Source: Hofstenia miamia (taxonomy: Eukaryota > Xenacoelomorpha > Acoela). From it: a stretch of 64,000 nt of DNA. Positions 46,160-57,898 of this stretch are shown piece after piece. The notes under the pieces were generated by a model. That model was not told where the DNA came from and searched no databases. It was given only the letters and a program-made list of their open reading frames with translations. The stretch covers positions 2,387,331 through 2,451,330 of the forward strand of contig SCFE01000016.1 of NCBI GenBank assembly GCA_004352715.1. The letters are read 5' to 3'. The stretch's first letter is position 1. Every line of letters begins with the position of its first letter. The position numbers and the translations under genes were made by a program.

Positions 46160-47690
46160 ACAATATATTCTCAAGAAAGTGCTAAATGAAAATGAAAAGG
46201 AAATTCTCCGTACAACAAAGAAGCTTTTGCTAACAAAAGAAAAAGAACTACTAAGACCAAAATTTTGCAAAAAAAGTTTAAAGCATAATATTGTTCCAAA
46301 ATTTTAAGAATCCGCTTTTCAAATCAGTTAAAGAATTTCTCAAAGTTCTTTATTCCACCATAGTTGAAAATTTTAATAAAAAGTTGTTGAATATGTGTAA
46401 ACTAATGTATACTTCTAAAAACATTTATAACAACATTAGAATTATTGCCGCGCAACCTGCAAGAATATATGGTTTGGTCAAGATTCATAAAGATTGCCAA
46501 ACGCAACCATTTCGACCAATTCTTAGCATGGTTTAATAGTTAGCAAAATTGTAATTTAGCATGTTATCTTGACAAATTATTAAAAACATTTATTCCATCA
46601 GAGTTTAACATTTCAAACGCAGACGAATTTTTAGAAAAAATTGAGAAAATAAATAAGTCACAACCAATATCGAAAAATTGCATTGTTAATTTTGATGTAA
46701 AATCATTATTTACGAATATCTTGGTAGAAGAAACAATTGATCACATTGCAAAACAGATCCTACAAAATTGCCTATGTCAATCAACACTTCGTGCACATTA
46801 TTGAGATTATCTTGCACAAATGTTCAATAAACAAACATATTGTCCAGCTGATGAAATGGCAATGGACTCTCCATTAAGCCCAACAATAGCATCTTTTGCA
46901 ATTGATATTGTTTAAACTAAGCTTAAAGATTACAATAACAAAGATACATTACTTATGTATACTCGCTATGTTCACGATATATTTTGTGGGGTGGAAAATG
47001 AGAAGATTGCCAATGATCTGTTAAATTTTTTAAATGACATTAGTCCATCTTTGAAATTTTCAGTTTAAAAAGAACAGAATAAAAGATTAAGTTTCCTAGA
47101 TGTTGAAATTATTAAAACTGAAAACAAATTTGTAACGAACCCACAAATACTGGACTTTATATTCCTTTTGCATCAAATTGTGAGTTGATACAAAAATGAA
47201 ATACGATCAAAGCCATCTTAAATCGAGCATTTCTTGCATGCTCATTATATGAACATCTAATAAATGCATTTGAAGCGATATCCAACATCTTGTTAAGAAA
47301 TGGATATCCACAAAAATGATTAAATCGGAAATGGATAGAATATTTCGTAATAAACCACAACGAAGAAAAGATCAATTAGAAGATAGAATATATTGGAAAC
47401 AACCGTATATTACATCAAATTCTGTAACTTCCTTAAAAAAGAAGATCCAACCAAGAATTAAGTGTCAATATTTCAAACTCTGAAAACAACGCATTTTCTC
47501 AAAAACAAAGATTCTATTCCAACTCCTTTAGTTTCCTCATGCGTATACAAATATAAATGTGATGAATGTGAAAGTTTATAGATTGGGGAAACGAGAAGGC
47601 AATTGGAATACAGAATTTCAGAGCATATGCGAGGTCATCTTCAATCAGAAATATATTGCCAAGAGGAAAAACTTTACTATTTTAATGAAA
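46160..47690 (+). pseudogene. Penelope-like retroelement with GIY-YIG domain, decayed
   Basis: The order matches Penelope-like elements. PARIYGLVKIHKD (46448-46490) corresponds to the diagnostic ARxYGLPKIHK motif, followed by FRPILSMV. NFDVKSLFTNILVEET (about 46690) holds the first catalytic Asp. MDSPLSPTIASF (about 46862) matches MGSPLSP. YVHDIFCG (about 46968) is the YVDD box with Asp changed to His. FLDVEIIKT follows at about 47096. The GIY-YIG endonuclease end has CDECESL-stop-IGETRRQLEYRISEHMRGH (about 47557-47637), with the Tyr of YIG replaced by TAG. Several stops and frameshifts make it inactive. It abuts a minus-strand P-like fragment at about 47690. Confidence 0.8.
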
Positions 47691-47695
47691 ACCAC

Positions 47696-48243
47696 TTAAA
47701 TTCCACCGGAAAAGAGTATTCGAGGTCGTATCTCAACTTCATCAATAAGCCAAAAACAGAGTGATTGTTTCTCTCTGAGATTACTAAAAATGCGAGGAAG
47801 GATTGAGTCGACATCAGTTGAAGTAATCATTTGCATTTTCCGTTTACTGGGTAGACGAAAATTTTCCGCTAAGATGATGTAGGAACATTTGGGATAAATC
47901 TCAATTGCAGTACAATAATCTAGCATATCATTTTTATCTTCTGCATTCAACTCCAACTGCCGTTTTATGAAGATCAGTCTTGTTTTAACTTTGCCATTAT
48001 TGCAATGCATTGTTATATTCTCGAGAGTTTCTGCCATCTTAGATAAATTGTGCTCGTAGGGAATGTCAAACAACAGTGCATAGTGAACACATTCAAAAAA
48101 TTGAGAAAAAAATATAAGCTATTATTAGAATGAAGAATAGCACTGCAGAGAATCTTCACGTCATTTTTTCGAAGGTTAATAGTCAATCCACATGTAATAG
48201 TGGCTTCATTTATCACTGTAACAACCAAAAGAACTTCTTCCAA
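47696..48243 (-). pseudogene. P-element/THAP9-like transposase fragment
   Basis: A 126-codon minus frame (48073-47696) contains LAENFRLPSKRKMQMITS, then ILPRIFSNL, and CFWLIDEVEIRPRILFSGG. This parallels the P-type transposase core, where a short helix with LPS is followed by L..L and a DEM motif carrying the first catalytic Asp. A second frame upstream (48243-48013) overlaps it and may be its shifted continuation. The remaining transposase and terminal repeats are absent. Confidence 0.5.
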
Positions 48244-48879
48244 TGTATCTGAGAGAAATACGCAGCGTAGGCGTTAAGAGGAATGCTTGAAAAGGAAATT
48301 GGTGTATTTCTTTGGTAGATCACTTTCAGGATTGAATTTGTCAAATGATGGGATACGATTCTTTGAAATGAAAATAGTGCAGTTGTGCATCAGGAGCATT
48401 AGTTGAACGTGGTTTGCACTTTGTAGTTGGTAGGCAAGATTTGGGCACATCGAATAATTATGGTGGCACTATAGGTCTAAAAGAGTCAGCAAATTTATTG
48501 CTAAAATAAAACAAACACACTACAAATTACTATACATGTATGTTTACAAAGTTAAAAATATGCACACTTACTTAAAGGGCGTAAATTTCAAATGTCAAAA
48601 GAAATCTGTCCATGCGCTTAATTTGTTTGATATTCCGAATAGTGATTGTTTGGATAACAATTTTTTTTAATTTTTCTTCTGAAATGTTTATAATTTTGTT
48701 CCTTTTTTATTTCGAGATTTAAGTCATTCCATCATCTAGAAGCTTTAAATGAAAATGAATCTGGACGATTAATACTACTATGCAAATTGTGGTTTCTATC
48801 ACTGGTTTTGATATAATTGCTTAAAAAGTGCGTAGATTTTGAATTGTGTATCATACAAAGAGTTTGATATTCGATAAAG

Positions 48880-49794
48880 TTACAATGGTGCAAGAACATT
48901 GCCACCTTTTATAAAAGTGCTCACTGATTTTTGCTTATCAATATAATTCAGAGTTCTTATTGCCCAATTGAATATTTTTGCTAATGATGATCGATTATTT
49001 GATGTGATATTTTGGAATAAAAAACAACAATAGTTAAAGTTACTTAGCACAAAAGAGTTACGCATTTGTGATTGAAAGGACTGCCCTGCATTGCGCAAAT
49101 TATATAAATATTTAATACCAGAGGCCATTTTCCTACATTTTGATGAAAAAAATTCAATAAAACATAAATCTCTATCAATTACTACACCAAGATAATTAAT
49201 AGAATTGCTTTGCTTAATTTCATTTTCTCCTACTTTAATTTTGATATTAGAATTTTTTTGGTATTGCTTTGGTGTGAAAATAATAAATTGTGTTTTATCA
49301 GTATTAACTTTTAACTTGTTTCTATTAAAATCGAAAATATTGCAAATGCGATCAATCCTTGCGGATTCAGAATAATTGAAGTAATTAATATTGAAATCAC
49401 CGAAGATGTTAATAAATTTATTCTCTAGAATAGCATTGTCTATTTCATCAATTTTGTGATTGCAAAATTCAGATGAAAAATTCTTGTTTGGATTATAACA
49501 CACATTTAGTAATTCATTACTACATGAGTTCGATACTTGTTTAATTTCAATCCATAGTGTCTCAAAAAACTGATGATCCGATTCTAAGTCTTCTCTACGT
49601 TTTGCTTTTAGGAATTTTGGAATTAAGATAATCAAACCACCGCCTCTTTTTGATCTATTTTTGAAGTATAAGTTAAAATAATTGGAATCTGGATTATATA
49701 GAGCTTCTATGTTATCAGAGTCATTTAACCAGGTTTCAGTAATTATATATATTGCGTTATTTCCTACTAAATTTACAAGATTTAGAAATTCCAC
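48880..49794 (-). CDS. in-frame endonuclease/C-terminal fusion of the retrotransposon
   Basis: A 304-codon open frame holds the AP endonuclease from just after motif I (IITETWL, RGGGLII, then IFGDFNINYFN with the canonical GDFN) and passes at about 49337 directly into FNRNKLKVNTDKTQF and INYLGVVIDRD. The deletion preserves frame, so this is one continuous protein-coding stretch without RT. The final SDH endonuclease motif is lost with the deletion, so nuclease activity is doubtful. It may be a non-autonomous derivative or a fossil. Confidence 0.7.
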   Translation of the reverse strand: MEFLNLVNLVGNNAIYIITETWLNDSDNIEALYNPDSNYFNLYFKNRSKRGGGLIILIPKFLKAKRREDLESDHQFFETLWIEIKQVSNSCSNELLNVCYNPNKNFSSEFCNHKIDEIDNAILENKFINIFGDFNINYFNYSESARIDRICNIFDFNRNKLKVNTDKTQFIIFTPKQYQKNSNIKIKVGENEIKQSNSINYLGVVIDRDLCFIEFFSSKCRKMASGIKYLYNLRNAGQSFQSQMRNSFVLSNFNYCCFLFQNITSNNRSSLAKIFNWAIRTLNYIDKQKSVSTFIKGGNVLAPL

Positions 49795-49993
49795 TTAAAC
49801 TTCTAGCATTTAGGTAGAAAAATTTTAGGTTTTGATTGTAGTTTGCTAAAGCATCGCTAATTTTATCTTGATTGAAAATAGGTCCAGGATTTGTTTCAAT
49901 ATCTCCTGATAAAATCAATTTGAGTGTAACTAGAACTCGTAGATGATTCAATATTAAATTGTAGATTTTGATTGCGTAATAATTAGAATACAC
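49757..49993 (-). pseudogene. 2A-leader ORF of the retrotransposon, copy 2
   Basis: This encodes the same 78 residues as 12545-12781, with the hydrophobic leader and DIETNPGP (nt 49903-49880) intact. It carries the same one-base frame change after FYLNARSLS, so both copies inherited it. Confidence 0.8.
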
Positions 49994-50114
49994 TAGTAAT
50001 TCTAGAATTTTGGTATTTCAAGGATTTTAGGGATTCGTGGAATGATATATCGAGTTGCCCTTTAAGTAAATTGACAATTGAAAAAATATAAACTAATAAC
50101 AAAAGTACCTGAAC

Positions 50115-50449
50115 AAAATAATAATAATAATTATTATTATTATAATAACAATAATAATAGTAATAATATTTTGTTAATATTTATCTTGCACATTTTTACA
50201 AATTTTATTCAAACGAGGTTTAATATACCTCTGAAGTTTTCTGTATTTTTCTGTATTTAGACCAGTTTAATACATTTGAAATGATTACAAGATCTTAAGA
50301 TTCCATTGCAATGAATTAAAAACCGACAAATGACAACCATATTTTTTACCATAGGCAGTCTTAATTCTTGAAATGTTTATTATTCCAAATGACTAAGTAA
50401 AATGTTTTGGGTTTTTAAAAATGATGAAATTTAAGTAAGTTACATATAT

Positions 50450-50489
<40 letters not shown>

Positions 50490-50497
50490 GTATCATN
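50115..50497. repeat. AAT-rich and (AT)n microsatellites
   Basis: An (ATA/TTA)n tract lies at 50119-50167 beside the 5' end of the retroelement, and an (AT)n run at 50454-50483 ends near a single N (50497). Between them is plain AT-rich sequence. Confidence 0.75.
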
Positions 50498-51420
50498 GTG
50501 TTCAGTGCTGCCTGCTCTACTATCTTCCGTTTCCAATCGTAACAACTCGTGGTGTTCAACTACAATTGTGACTACTTCAAAAGTTATATTTCTCCTTGTT
50601 TTTAAGGCTACTGTCTTTAGTACTGCTGTGTCTATTACTTAATACAACTTATCAAACCTGTCCTTTTTGTGCTTCCGTTGCCAGTAGTTCCATTTCTTTT
50701 TAACGAGTCTTCTTTAGCGACTTGTTACTCTTTTCTCTGTTGCAGTTCTCAGTATGGCTCCAGTATTCTCCACGCATTTCCTTCTGTCTATACCTTGTTT
50801 ACTTCTCTGCTGTATCGCTCACACTCTGTTGTCATCTTCCTTAACTGTCTTCTGACCTCCAACATTGATACATTAGGTGACATATCCACATATTTTTAAA
50901 ATCTTAACGCCTCTGCCTCTAGAACTTCCTCAAAACTTAGTAGTCCTTTACTTCCTTGTTGTATTCGCATTCACAATTTACCCCTATCTCAATTCAGATT
51001 GAATGCTAGAATTTTCCTGATCCTCTATCTAGCTCCTCAAGTCGTTCTTGTTCTAACTAAATATTACTCCTGAGTATCTCAACACTGGTATAGCCCATTG
51101 TTGTATGCCTTTTATTCTGTTCTGTCTATTCTATGCTGACTTCTGTAACTTCTTCCTTACTATTCTCTTGTATTCATTCCTTCGTCTTGTCATTGCCTTC
51201 CTCATTCAAGCGTCTATTGACTCCGCACGTGTCCTGTAGTACTCTGTATGATCTATTAGTTTTTTGTTATCTTAGCTCAATTCTTCTTTCCCATACTGAT
51301 TTTTATCTCGGTCTTCAGCACCTGCCATGCACCTTCACACAGTAACCTATTAATCGCAGTGACGTTTCTATTATCTCTAATATTGTAACCTCTGCTATGT
51401 GGTACCTATGCTGTTACTTC
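50498..51420. other. C/T-rich segment without a gene
   Basis: This begins at a single N and is distinctly richer in C and T than its surroundings, much like the coding strand of the non-LTR element at 58.5-60.1 kb. Short plus ORFs are present but broken. It may be a heavily decayed copy of that style of element; no RT motif is readable. Confidence 0.4.
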
Positions 51421-51825
51421 TTAAATCCACACTCCCGATTGTGGAGTCTCTCTATTGACAATTTGAGTAATTTAAGTACAAATTGGCCAAAAATCGTTAA
51501 GTTTTATTGCAAATTATTTGCAATTAAGTTCGCGATCAAATAAATTTATTTGCAGCAATGTACATTTGCTGGCCTCCATTATTTGGAATACATTAAGAAA
51601 TGAAATTTCAATTGTAAATTGTTATTAACACTTAGGAAAAAATCGCTGTTTTAAACCGATAACGAATAATTGGAAACATTACTATGTTAAATATAATCAT
51701 AACACACATATTTGCAAAAATATCACTTTTTACAATTTTTTGTTGTTTTTTTCATTTAATTTTTAGTGTATTTTTCTGATACTTACCATATATGTACTAT
51801 TTCATTTGCATTTTTTTAGATTTTA
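51421..51825. other. AT-rich upstream region of the F-box ORF
   Basis: No feature besides a T-rich tract ending TTTTTTTAG just before the F-box start, which could be a splice acceptor or part of the leader. Confidence 0.4.
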
Positions 51826-52182
51826 ATGGATGAACTTCCTTTCGATGTTCTTAGTTTGTGTTTTTCCAAGCTCGCCAAGATATTCATTTTTCGTAATCTA
51901 GCTGAATCGTGTAAAGCACTGCATGACGTAACGCATTTATACCAGTCGACGTTGAAATCGGTCCAAATTGAATCGGGATTAGTCGACAGCGATTCTTGGA
52001 ATATACGTTGCCGATCATTATTCATCAACATTCGCGACTCTCACAAAAATGCTTTGTCTTACATTACATCCCAAACTCAGCACATACGCCATTTATATAT
52101 TTGTAGTGATTCCTCTGATCCTAACGAGGCCACAGTCATATCAGAAAATGTTCTTCACAGTATTGCCTCATTGGTTTGTTGA
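51826..52182 (+). CDS. F-box protein, N-terminal part
   Basis: An ATG opens with an F-box: DELPFDVLSLCFSKLAK, FRNLAESCKALHDV, fitting the LP.dvL..i...L....l..l..vCk.w.... consensus in residues 3-45. F-box proteins recruit substrates to SCF ubiquitin ligases through Skp1. The frame ends at residue 118. The following 300 bp still look leucine-rich in other frames (LKQLFTLKAFCIKL; NQCLKSLSIE), so an F-box/LRR protein with a frameshift or an unseen intron is likely. Gene or pseudogene cannot be decided. Confidence 0.6.
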   Translation: MDELPFDVLSLCFSKLAKIFIFRNLAESCKALHDVTHLYQSTLKSVQIESGLVDSDSWNIRCRSLFINIRDSHKNALSYITSQTQHIRHLYICSDSSDPNEATVISENVLHSIASLVC

Positions 52183-52520
52183 ATTCTTGTCAACCACTAT
52201 GTCTATAGACAAAATGCATCCTAAGAAACTATTGAAGCAACTATTTACGTTGAAGGCATTTTGTATTAAATTGATTCAATATATTCTTCAGAATGCATGT
52301 AATTTCTTTTGCAAATGCCCTTTTATTTCGAAACATTGAATCATTCTGCTCTGTGATAAATAGAAATAGTGGTATACAAGCAATTTCGATGCCTAACATC
52401 ATTAAGTTTGAATGGAATACATTTTGGCAAGATGGCATTCGCTCTTTCTCAGGTTTTCCAGAGAAATCAATGTTTGAAATCCTTGTCCATTGAAAGAAGA
52501 GTTGAAAACTTTTTTAATGT
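52183..52520 (+). pseudogene. probable continuation of the F-box/LRR ORF
   Basis: Open pieces in two frames (52193-52339 and 52293-52493) and an LRR-like CLKSLSIE end lie directly downstream of the F-box ORF, with no clean GT-AG pair joining them. This suggests frameshifts in a decaying gene. Confidence 0.4.
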
Positions 52521-52534
52521 AAGTGTTTTACATT

Positions 52535-52538
<4 letters not shown>

Positions 52539-52571
<33 letters not shown>
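52539..52571. repeat. (AT)n microsatellite
   Basis: An uninterrupted TA dinucleotide run. Confidence 0.9.
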
Positions 52572-52574
<3 letters not shown>

Positions 52575-55500
52575 AAAAATGTGATGGATTCGTAACAGGA
52601 ATTACTGGTAAGTTTACTCATTTTTGTGTAAAATTTAAAATCATTGTTAATGATTAGAAAATGTTTCACCTGCCCAACTATTTTGCTTTACCTTGTTACC
52701 TAAATATTCAGATTCGCCTTATCTCTGAAAATAAATCCGTTCAATGATAATAAATCTTATATATAAAGATAGATCAATGTAGTGATACTACATCTTATAT
52801 TTCCGTGTGCCCCATTCTCCGAAAAATTCGGCACTTCTGATCTCCTGCAACCATTAAATAATTCAAAAATGTATTAAAATAATTCTTCGTTGATGCATAT
52901 TTTAACAACTTTTTTGAAGAACAGATGCTGAAAGATGTTTTTCAAAACTTAATCTCACATTGAGTGCAATACGGTCAACAAAATCTGAGACATAATTAGA
53001 ACCTTTACATCCAAATCAAATGCACTAAGTATCAATCTACTGTTCACATTTTATCGACTTTATTATAAAAATTTAATACAATGTTTGGAATGCATATCTT
53101 CTTTTTTTGTAAAATTTCGTAATTTATATTTTTAAAATTATTTAGATCCTATTTTCAAGCTGACCTACATCTGAAGTTTAGTAAACTAGTGTATTCCCAG
53201 TTTTGTTTCTGCGCGTTTAGTGCGTAGAGTTATCAGTACTTCCTTCTATATGTAATAAAAGTGAAAATCTTTTTAGGATTGATGAGAAGTTAGATGATAA
53301 ATTTTAACCTTTACCATTTGCATTAATTCAATTGTACTTGATGAAATGTTCGCATATATTCTTTTCTAGATCATAGTTCTTCTAAACAAGACAAGTTTAA
53401 ACTACACCAGCTCAAAAATTCATAGCTTCGTAGAGAATTTATAGAAATAAGACAAATAACTATTTATTACACTTCTTATTTATCTGCAAATTTGGATTAT
53501 GGATTTCTGTATATTTCTTTTTTTTCTTTATATGACATTTTACAAAAAAGCTTGATAGGACATTTTACAAGAAATGCTGCTGTGTGGTTTAATACGAATT
53601 TCGATAATTTTATTACAAAAGACAAATGCATTTATACTCAATACAAACTATATTCTACTACTTAAAAATATTTGGTGTAAAAAAATGAAGAGGGATTTGG
53701 TAGTTTTTAATCCTTTTTTATTGTTCTCTTATGAATGCAAAGTCTCACTGCTAATTTCACACAACCGCAAGCATGTTTGTTCCATAGTATACATGACTGT
53801 AGCTAATGCTATACAATTTTTGTAATTACAATATTCATCAAACCTTAGGCATGTGAAGTTCGCAAGTGGAGTATGTAAAAGATAATGTCCTACAAACAAA
53901 TATATATATATAAATGATGGCTAAGGTAGCAGATCCTATTTCAGCTAAGCTAAGGAAGTATGCCACTGAGTTTGCACTGGAATTTATCTCTACTCCAAAT
54001 AATAAACTCTGCGTCTATATTTATGAAAAAACGGTTCTCATTTGAGCAATGATTTTTTTTATTCAACACCACCATGCAAAACCCGCCAAAAAATTGAAAA
54101 AGTTGCAAATATTTTACCTACTTCCTAGAGACAAAGGGTGCAACTTCACAGAATGATGTTTAACCCTTAGTCTATACAAAATTTCAGAAAGAACAACCCA
54201 CTTCGACCTGTGTGAAAGAGAGTTCTTCTGTTCTGAAAAGTATTCTTTCGGAAAACTTACAATTTTTTGATATAAAAGTTGTTGAATGTAAAGTCATTGC
54301 TGTTGCAATAAAATTTTATTGTCATATTATTAAGTCATATTTCATATGCTTTGGGGTCATATAAAATTTACCCTAATGATAAGTTTGATTAATGCTCCCA
54401 TATCTCATCAAGCCCTGTCGGAGTCTCAAGTTCGCCCATTTCCACCGGTGCAAAACACTACTTTCGATATGCTCAAAAACTTGCTACAATCAAATCTGCT
54501 TTCCTATTTCTTCATTTCATTCCAGTTTAGATTTCAAAAAGTTATCAGGGGGTGGCGCAACGGTCCAGCCATATGGCACTTCGCACATCTCAATTGTGTG
54601 TGTATATTGAATTGACATTAAAATTTAATGATTAAGTGCATTTAATGAATTTTATCGAGGTGGTGGAACCCTCCTTTTCGAAAGCTTTTCTTCTTATTAT
54701 CGTCGTACGCATATTTCAATAAAACAATTGGTCAAACTTTAATTTTTGTTAGTATAACGTAACATGTTAATGTAATTTTTTTCCAACGTTCTCCAGTATT
54801 TTTAAATGTTATTTTATTGTGTAGGAAGCTCCTGTCATAAACCCCTTTCAGAGTTGTTTTGTATTTTACAAATGGTATGAAAACGTGTCATGCATCCTGG
54901 ATTTTCGAAACAAGTTATATCGCCTACAAACAAAAGCTGTGATACTTCAAGTGGCTAGAACAGTAATCAAATGACTGAAAACATTTGAGCACAACGAAGC
55001 AATTATTGCCTTCAACTTTTTAACGTGATATTTATGCAAAGTTCACTACATTTCATTTTGTGCCTTTGTTCTCTTTATCCAAGCAAGAAGACAATCTCAT
55101 AGCAAAATTTAAGAATTTCAGTCTTAATATATTTTAAATATTTTTTTACGTTATGCTATATTTTCCATTATTTAAAACTGGCAGTAACGTATAGACTACG
55201 AAATTCGACTTGTCATCGAACTAAAAGTTTCTGTTATTCAAAATTTTAATAACAACTAACAATTAATGTTAACAGCAACTTGAAATATAATATTGCAATG
55301 ATCTTGTGAGACGATTTTTCTCCAATAAATGTATTGCAAGACCTTGAAAGTGGAGTTCCATTTATTATTTATAAATAAAAATTTATGTTACTTTAACTCA
55401 ACTTTAATATCATTGCAATTAAAGTTAGTTTCTGTAGAACAAGAAAATATGTTTATTCATCTAATATTTACATAAAAAGCGAATTTTTGTTTCAACTGAA

Positions 55501-57235
55501 ATTTAAAGGTTAAATTCATATTTTTGGTTTTTTGGTAATGATACATTGCAATGTATTGTAATATTTTTGATTTTTTAAAAACTACATTTCTAACTTCAAC
55601 TTAGAAAATCAGTTCTTGTTACTAAAGTAATAATTTTTTCACCTTATTTCATTCATTTCGTATTTTCTACCTTTCCGCTGTCTCATGTAAGGAAAATAAA
55701 TTTAGTCCATATAAAAATTACATTCAGATACTTTTTTCTTCAGAGATATTAGACAATTCGTCCAAATGTAAGTCTGCATATCTATATTTGCACGTTGCTT
55801 AATATTCAAGCGTTAAAAGTATAAATGGGAGTTTAACGAGGCTTAACATTCCTAATAATTTTTAAACTAAGCCAGAAAATCATCAAAAATAGTTCAGCCA
55901 AGTCGTCTTTTTCAACCCATCTCCCAATGCTACTGCAGTCATGTTTCCAGCATGTATTGTAACAGCAATATTTTTTGTGAGGCTCTGGCAATGCTCTCTC
56001 ATTTGCATATGCTAACCATGTGTTTGACTGCTTCATATTGATGTTTTGCAACACGGACGTCATCAATATAATCTATGCATTATACTGCACACTTCATATA
56101 GTATATGATACAACTAAAGTTTTTAAACCCTCTCCCATGACAATTAACTTACTTTTATCTAATTTCCTTACCTCTTCGATCTTCAGAATCCTAATTATCA
56201 TTGAATTCAAAGGAGATTTTATTGATTTCACAAATGATTGCATATTGTAAAATTTATTTTCCGGAGAGGAGTCGTTCATTTCATGGTTGAACATTCTTAT
56301 AATGATTGTTTTATCTGCAATATAGTGAAGTACTATTAACCAATTGTGAGCCCCAATATACAACTTGGTGATCGGTTGTCAGCAGGATTTGTGCTACCCA
56401 CTTGGGTTTTGCTCTAGATGATGTGGGGGAGAATTCTTCTAAAAGTACTACATAATCCAAGTTAAGCAACTATGTCCAGACAGTCTTCGATTGGTGTTCT
56501 CGGCGTATTTGAACATATTACAACAGCGTTGATAATATCAACTTTATCATTTTGTTAGTTAATATATAATCATTGATACGCACCTTCCAAAATTTAGCAA
56601 TTCTGCAGTAGAATTTAGCCAAAGCTCAAATTTTAGTTTACCTAATATATTTGACAATATGGTTTAGGCCATTGTAATAACTACTATTATCTTTTAATGA
56701 GCTTTAAGTATTTTATTAAACTAATAGACTATAGTGTTTTTTGGTGGCATGTATACTGTTGAACATCAAATCTCAAAATTCCACTAACCCTGGCTGGCAT
56801 TGTATAATCGATATCAATCGGAAGCAAGCGACCAATAGTAATTGAGATACATAGCAAAGATTAAAACAATATATTAACTCGAAATTATCTAATAGACACT
56901 TATTACTAAAAAAGTTTTAACGGCCGTAATTGACAAAATGTTGTAAATGTTTATCAATTAGTCGCTGTTTGGGGTCTTTTTTTACCCAATCATATAAAGC
57001 AGGTGATCCCCAACAACTGAGATTTGGTGACTTTTCTTGAATTAATGCGCTGTTAGAAAGATTGTAAATGTGCTTAAATATGCTAGCTGAACGTTGTTTG
57101 TGCCCAAGGTTGTCGAACATAATGCAAATGGATTTAGGTGGTTTTAACTAAAATATTTTTGTAAATTTCAAATTAAAATCAATAATGTGTGGCTTTGTGT
57201 TCATCCCTATATCTTAATTGGTGTTTCAATTTATT
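52572..57235. other. gene-poor AT-rich stretch
   Basis: No recognised gene. Minus-strand ORFs at 56094-56363, 55833-56066 (CCYNTCWKHDCSSIGRW) and 56917-57120 (NLSCWGSPALYDWVKKDPK) look mildly coding-like and could be remnants of one or two minus-strand genes or elements, but none carries a motif I can name. Confidence 0.4.
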
Positions 57236-57440
57236 ACCGTCTGTCTGTCTGCTATCTGTCTGTTTGTTTGTAAGCAGTATTTCTCAAAACGTAATGGGTG
57301 GATCTTTGCGAAAAAATTCTCGAGATAAGTATTGCTCTAAATAAGGTTCCATTAAACTTTCAAACTGGTATGGATTTCCGTCTGGGAACTAGAATCAATT
57401 TTACGCACTTGTAGTATCAAATATTCATTCATAGGAGGCG
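57236..57440 (+). repeat. CTGT-rich repeat with conserved-looking tail
   Basis: A CTGTCTGTCTG...CTGTCTGTTTGTTTGT tract is followed by CAGTATTTCTCAAAACGTAATGG and GGATCTTTGCG. Tracts of this style are common in invertebrate dispersed repeats. Element class and ends are unknown. Confidence 0.4.
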
Positions 57441-57629
57441 CATGTTAATACATACGTCAAATTCATTGATTACTTCCAAATAGTTTTAGGAATTTCAACA
57501 GAAAATTTCTGAATAATGCTTGCGTAATTGCAGGACATGATCAAAACTACTGTATCATATTTGGCTCTTATTTTATATTGATATTGATCCTCAAACTAGG
57601 TATGAAAGGCATCTGATGCTCAAGAGCAA

Positions 57630-57730
57630 GGCCTTGCAATAATGTCTTGCAATAATATTGAATTGCAATAAATATATTGCAATAGAAATTTGCTAGCAAT
57701 ATAATATTGCAATATTTTGTTATATTGAGA
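57630..57730. repeat. degenerate TATTGCAATA repeats
   Basis: About eight variants of TTGCAATA occur within 100 bp (CTTGCAATAATG, ATTGCAATAAATA, AATATTGCAATA). Confidence 0.6.
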
Positions 57731-57898
57731 ACTACCAATATTTATCAGAAAAAATACTCATTTTGTCGAAGTAGGAATTTGCAAACGTACTGCAATCAAC
57801 GATTGACATAAGTTTCAAATTTTTTATAACTTTGCTAATCCACTTTTAACTAGTGTCAACAATTCAAAATCATTGTACATGTATCTGAATACTACAAA

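Larger units (their letters stand above)
48481..50114 (-). mobile_element. CR1-like 2A retrotransposon, copy 2, RT-deleted
   Basis: This is the same element as 12420-15203 on the opposite strand, with the same 5' (GTTCAGGTAC) and 3' (GACTCTT) boundaries. It lacks the part equivalent to 13205-14334 of copy 1. At the junction two extra bases (CG) replace about 1,130 bp. The whole RT core is gone, while the leader, 2A, endonuclease, thumb/C-terminal region and 3' UTR remain. Later changes include a one-base insertion that ends the fused frame at 48880 and a 12-bp deletion after it. Confidence 0.85.
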
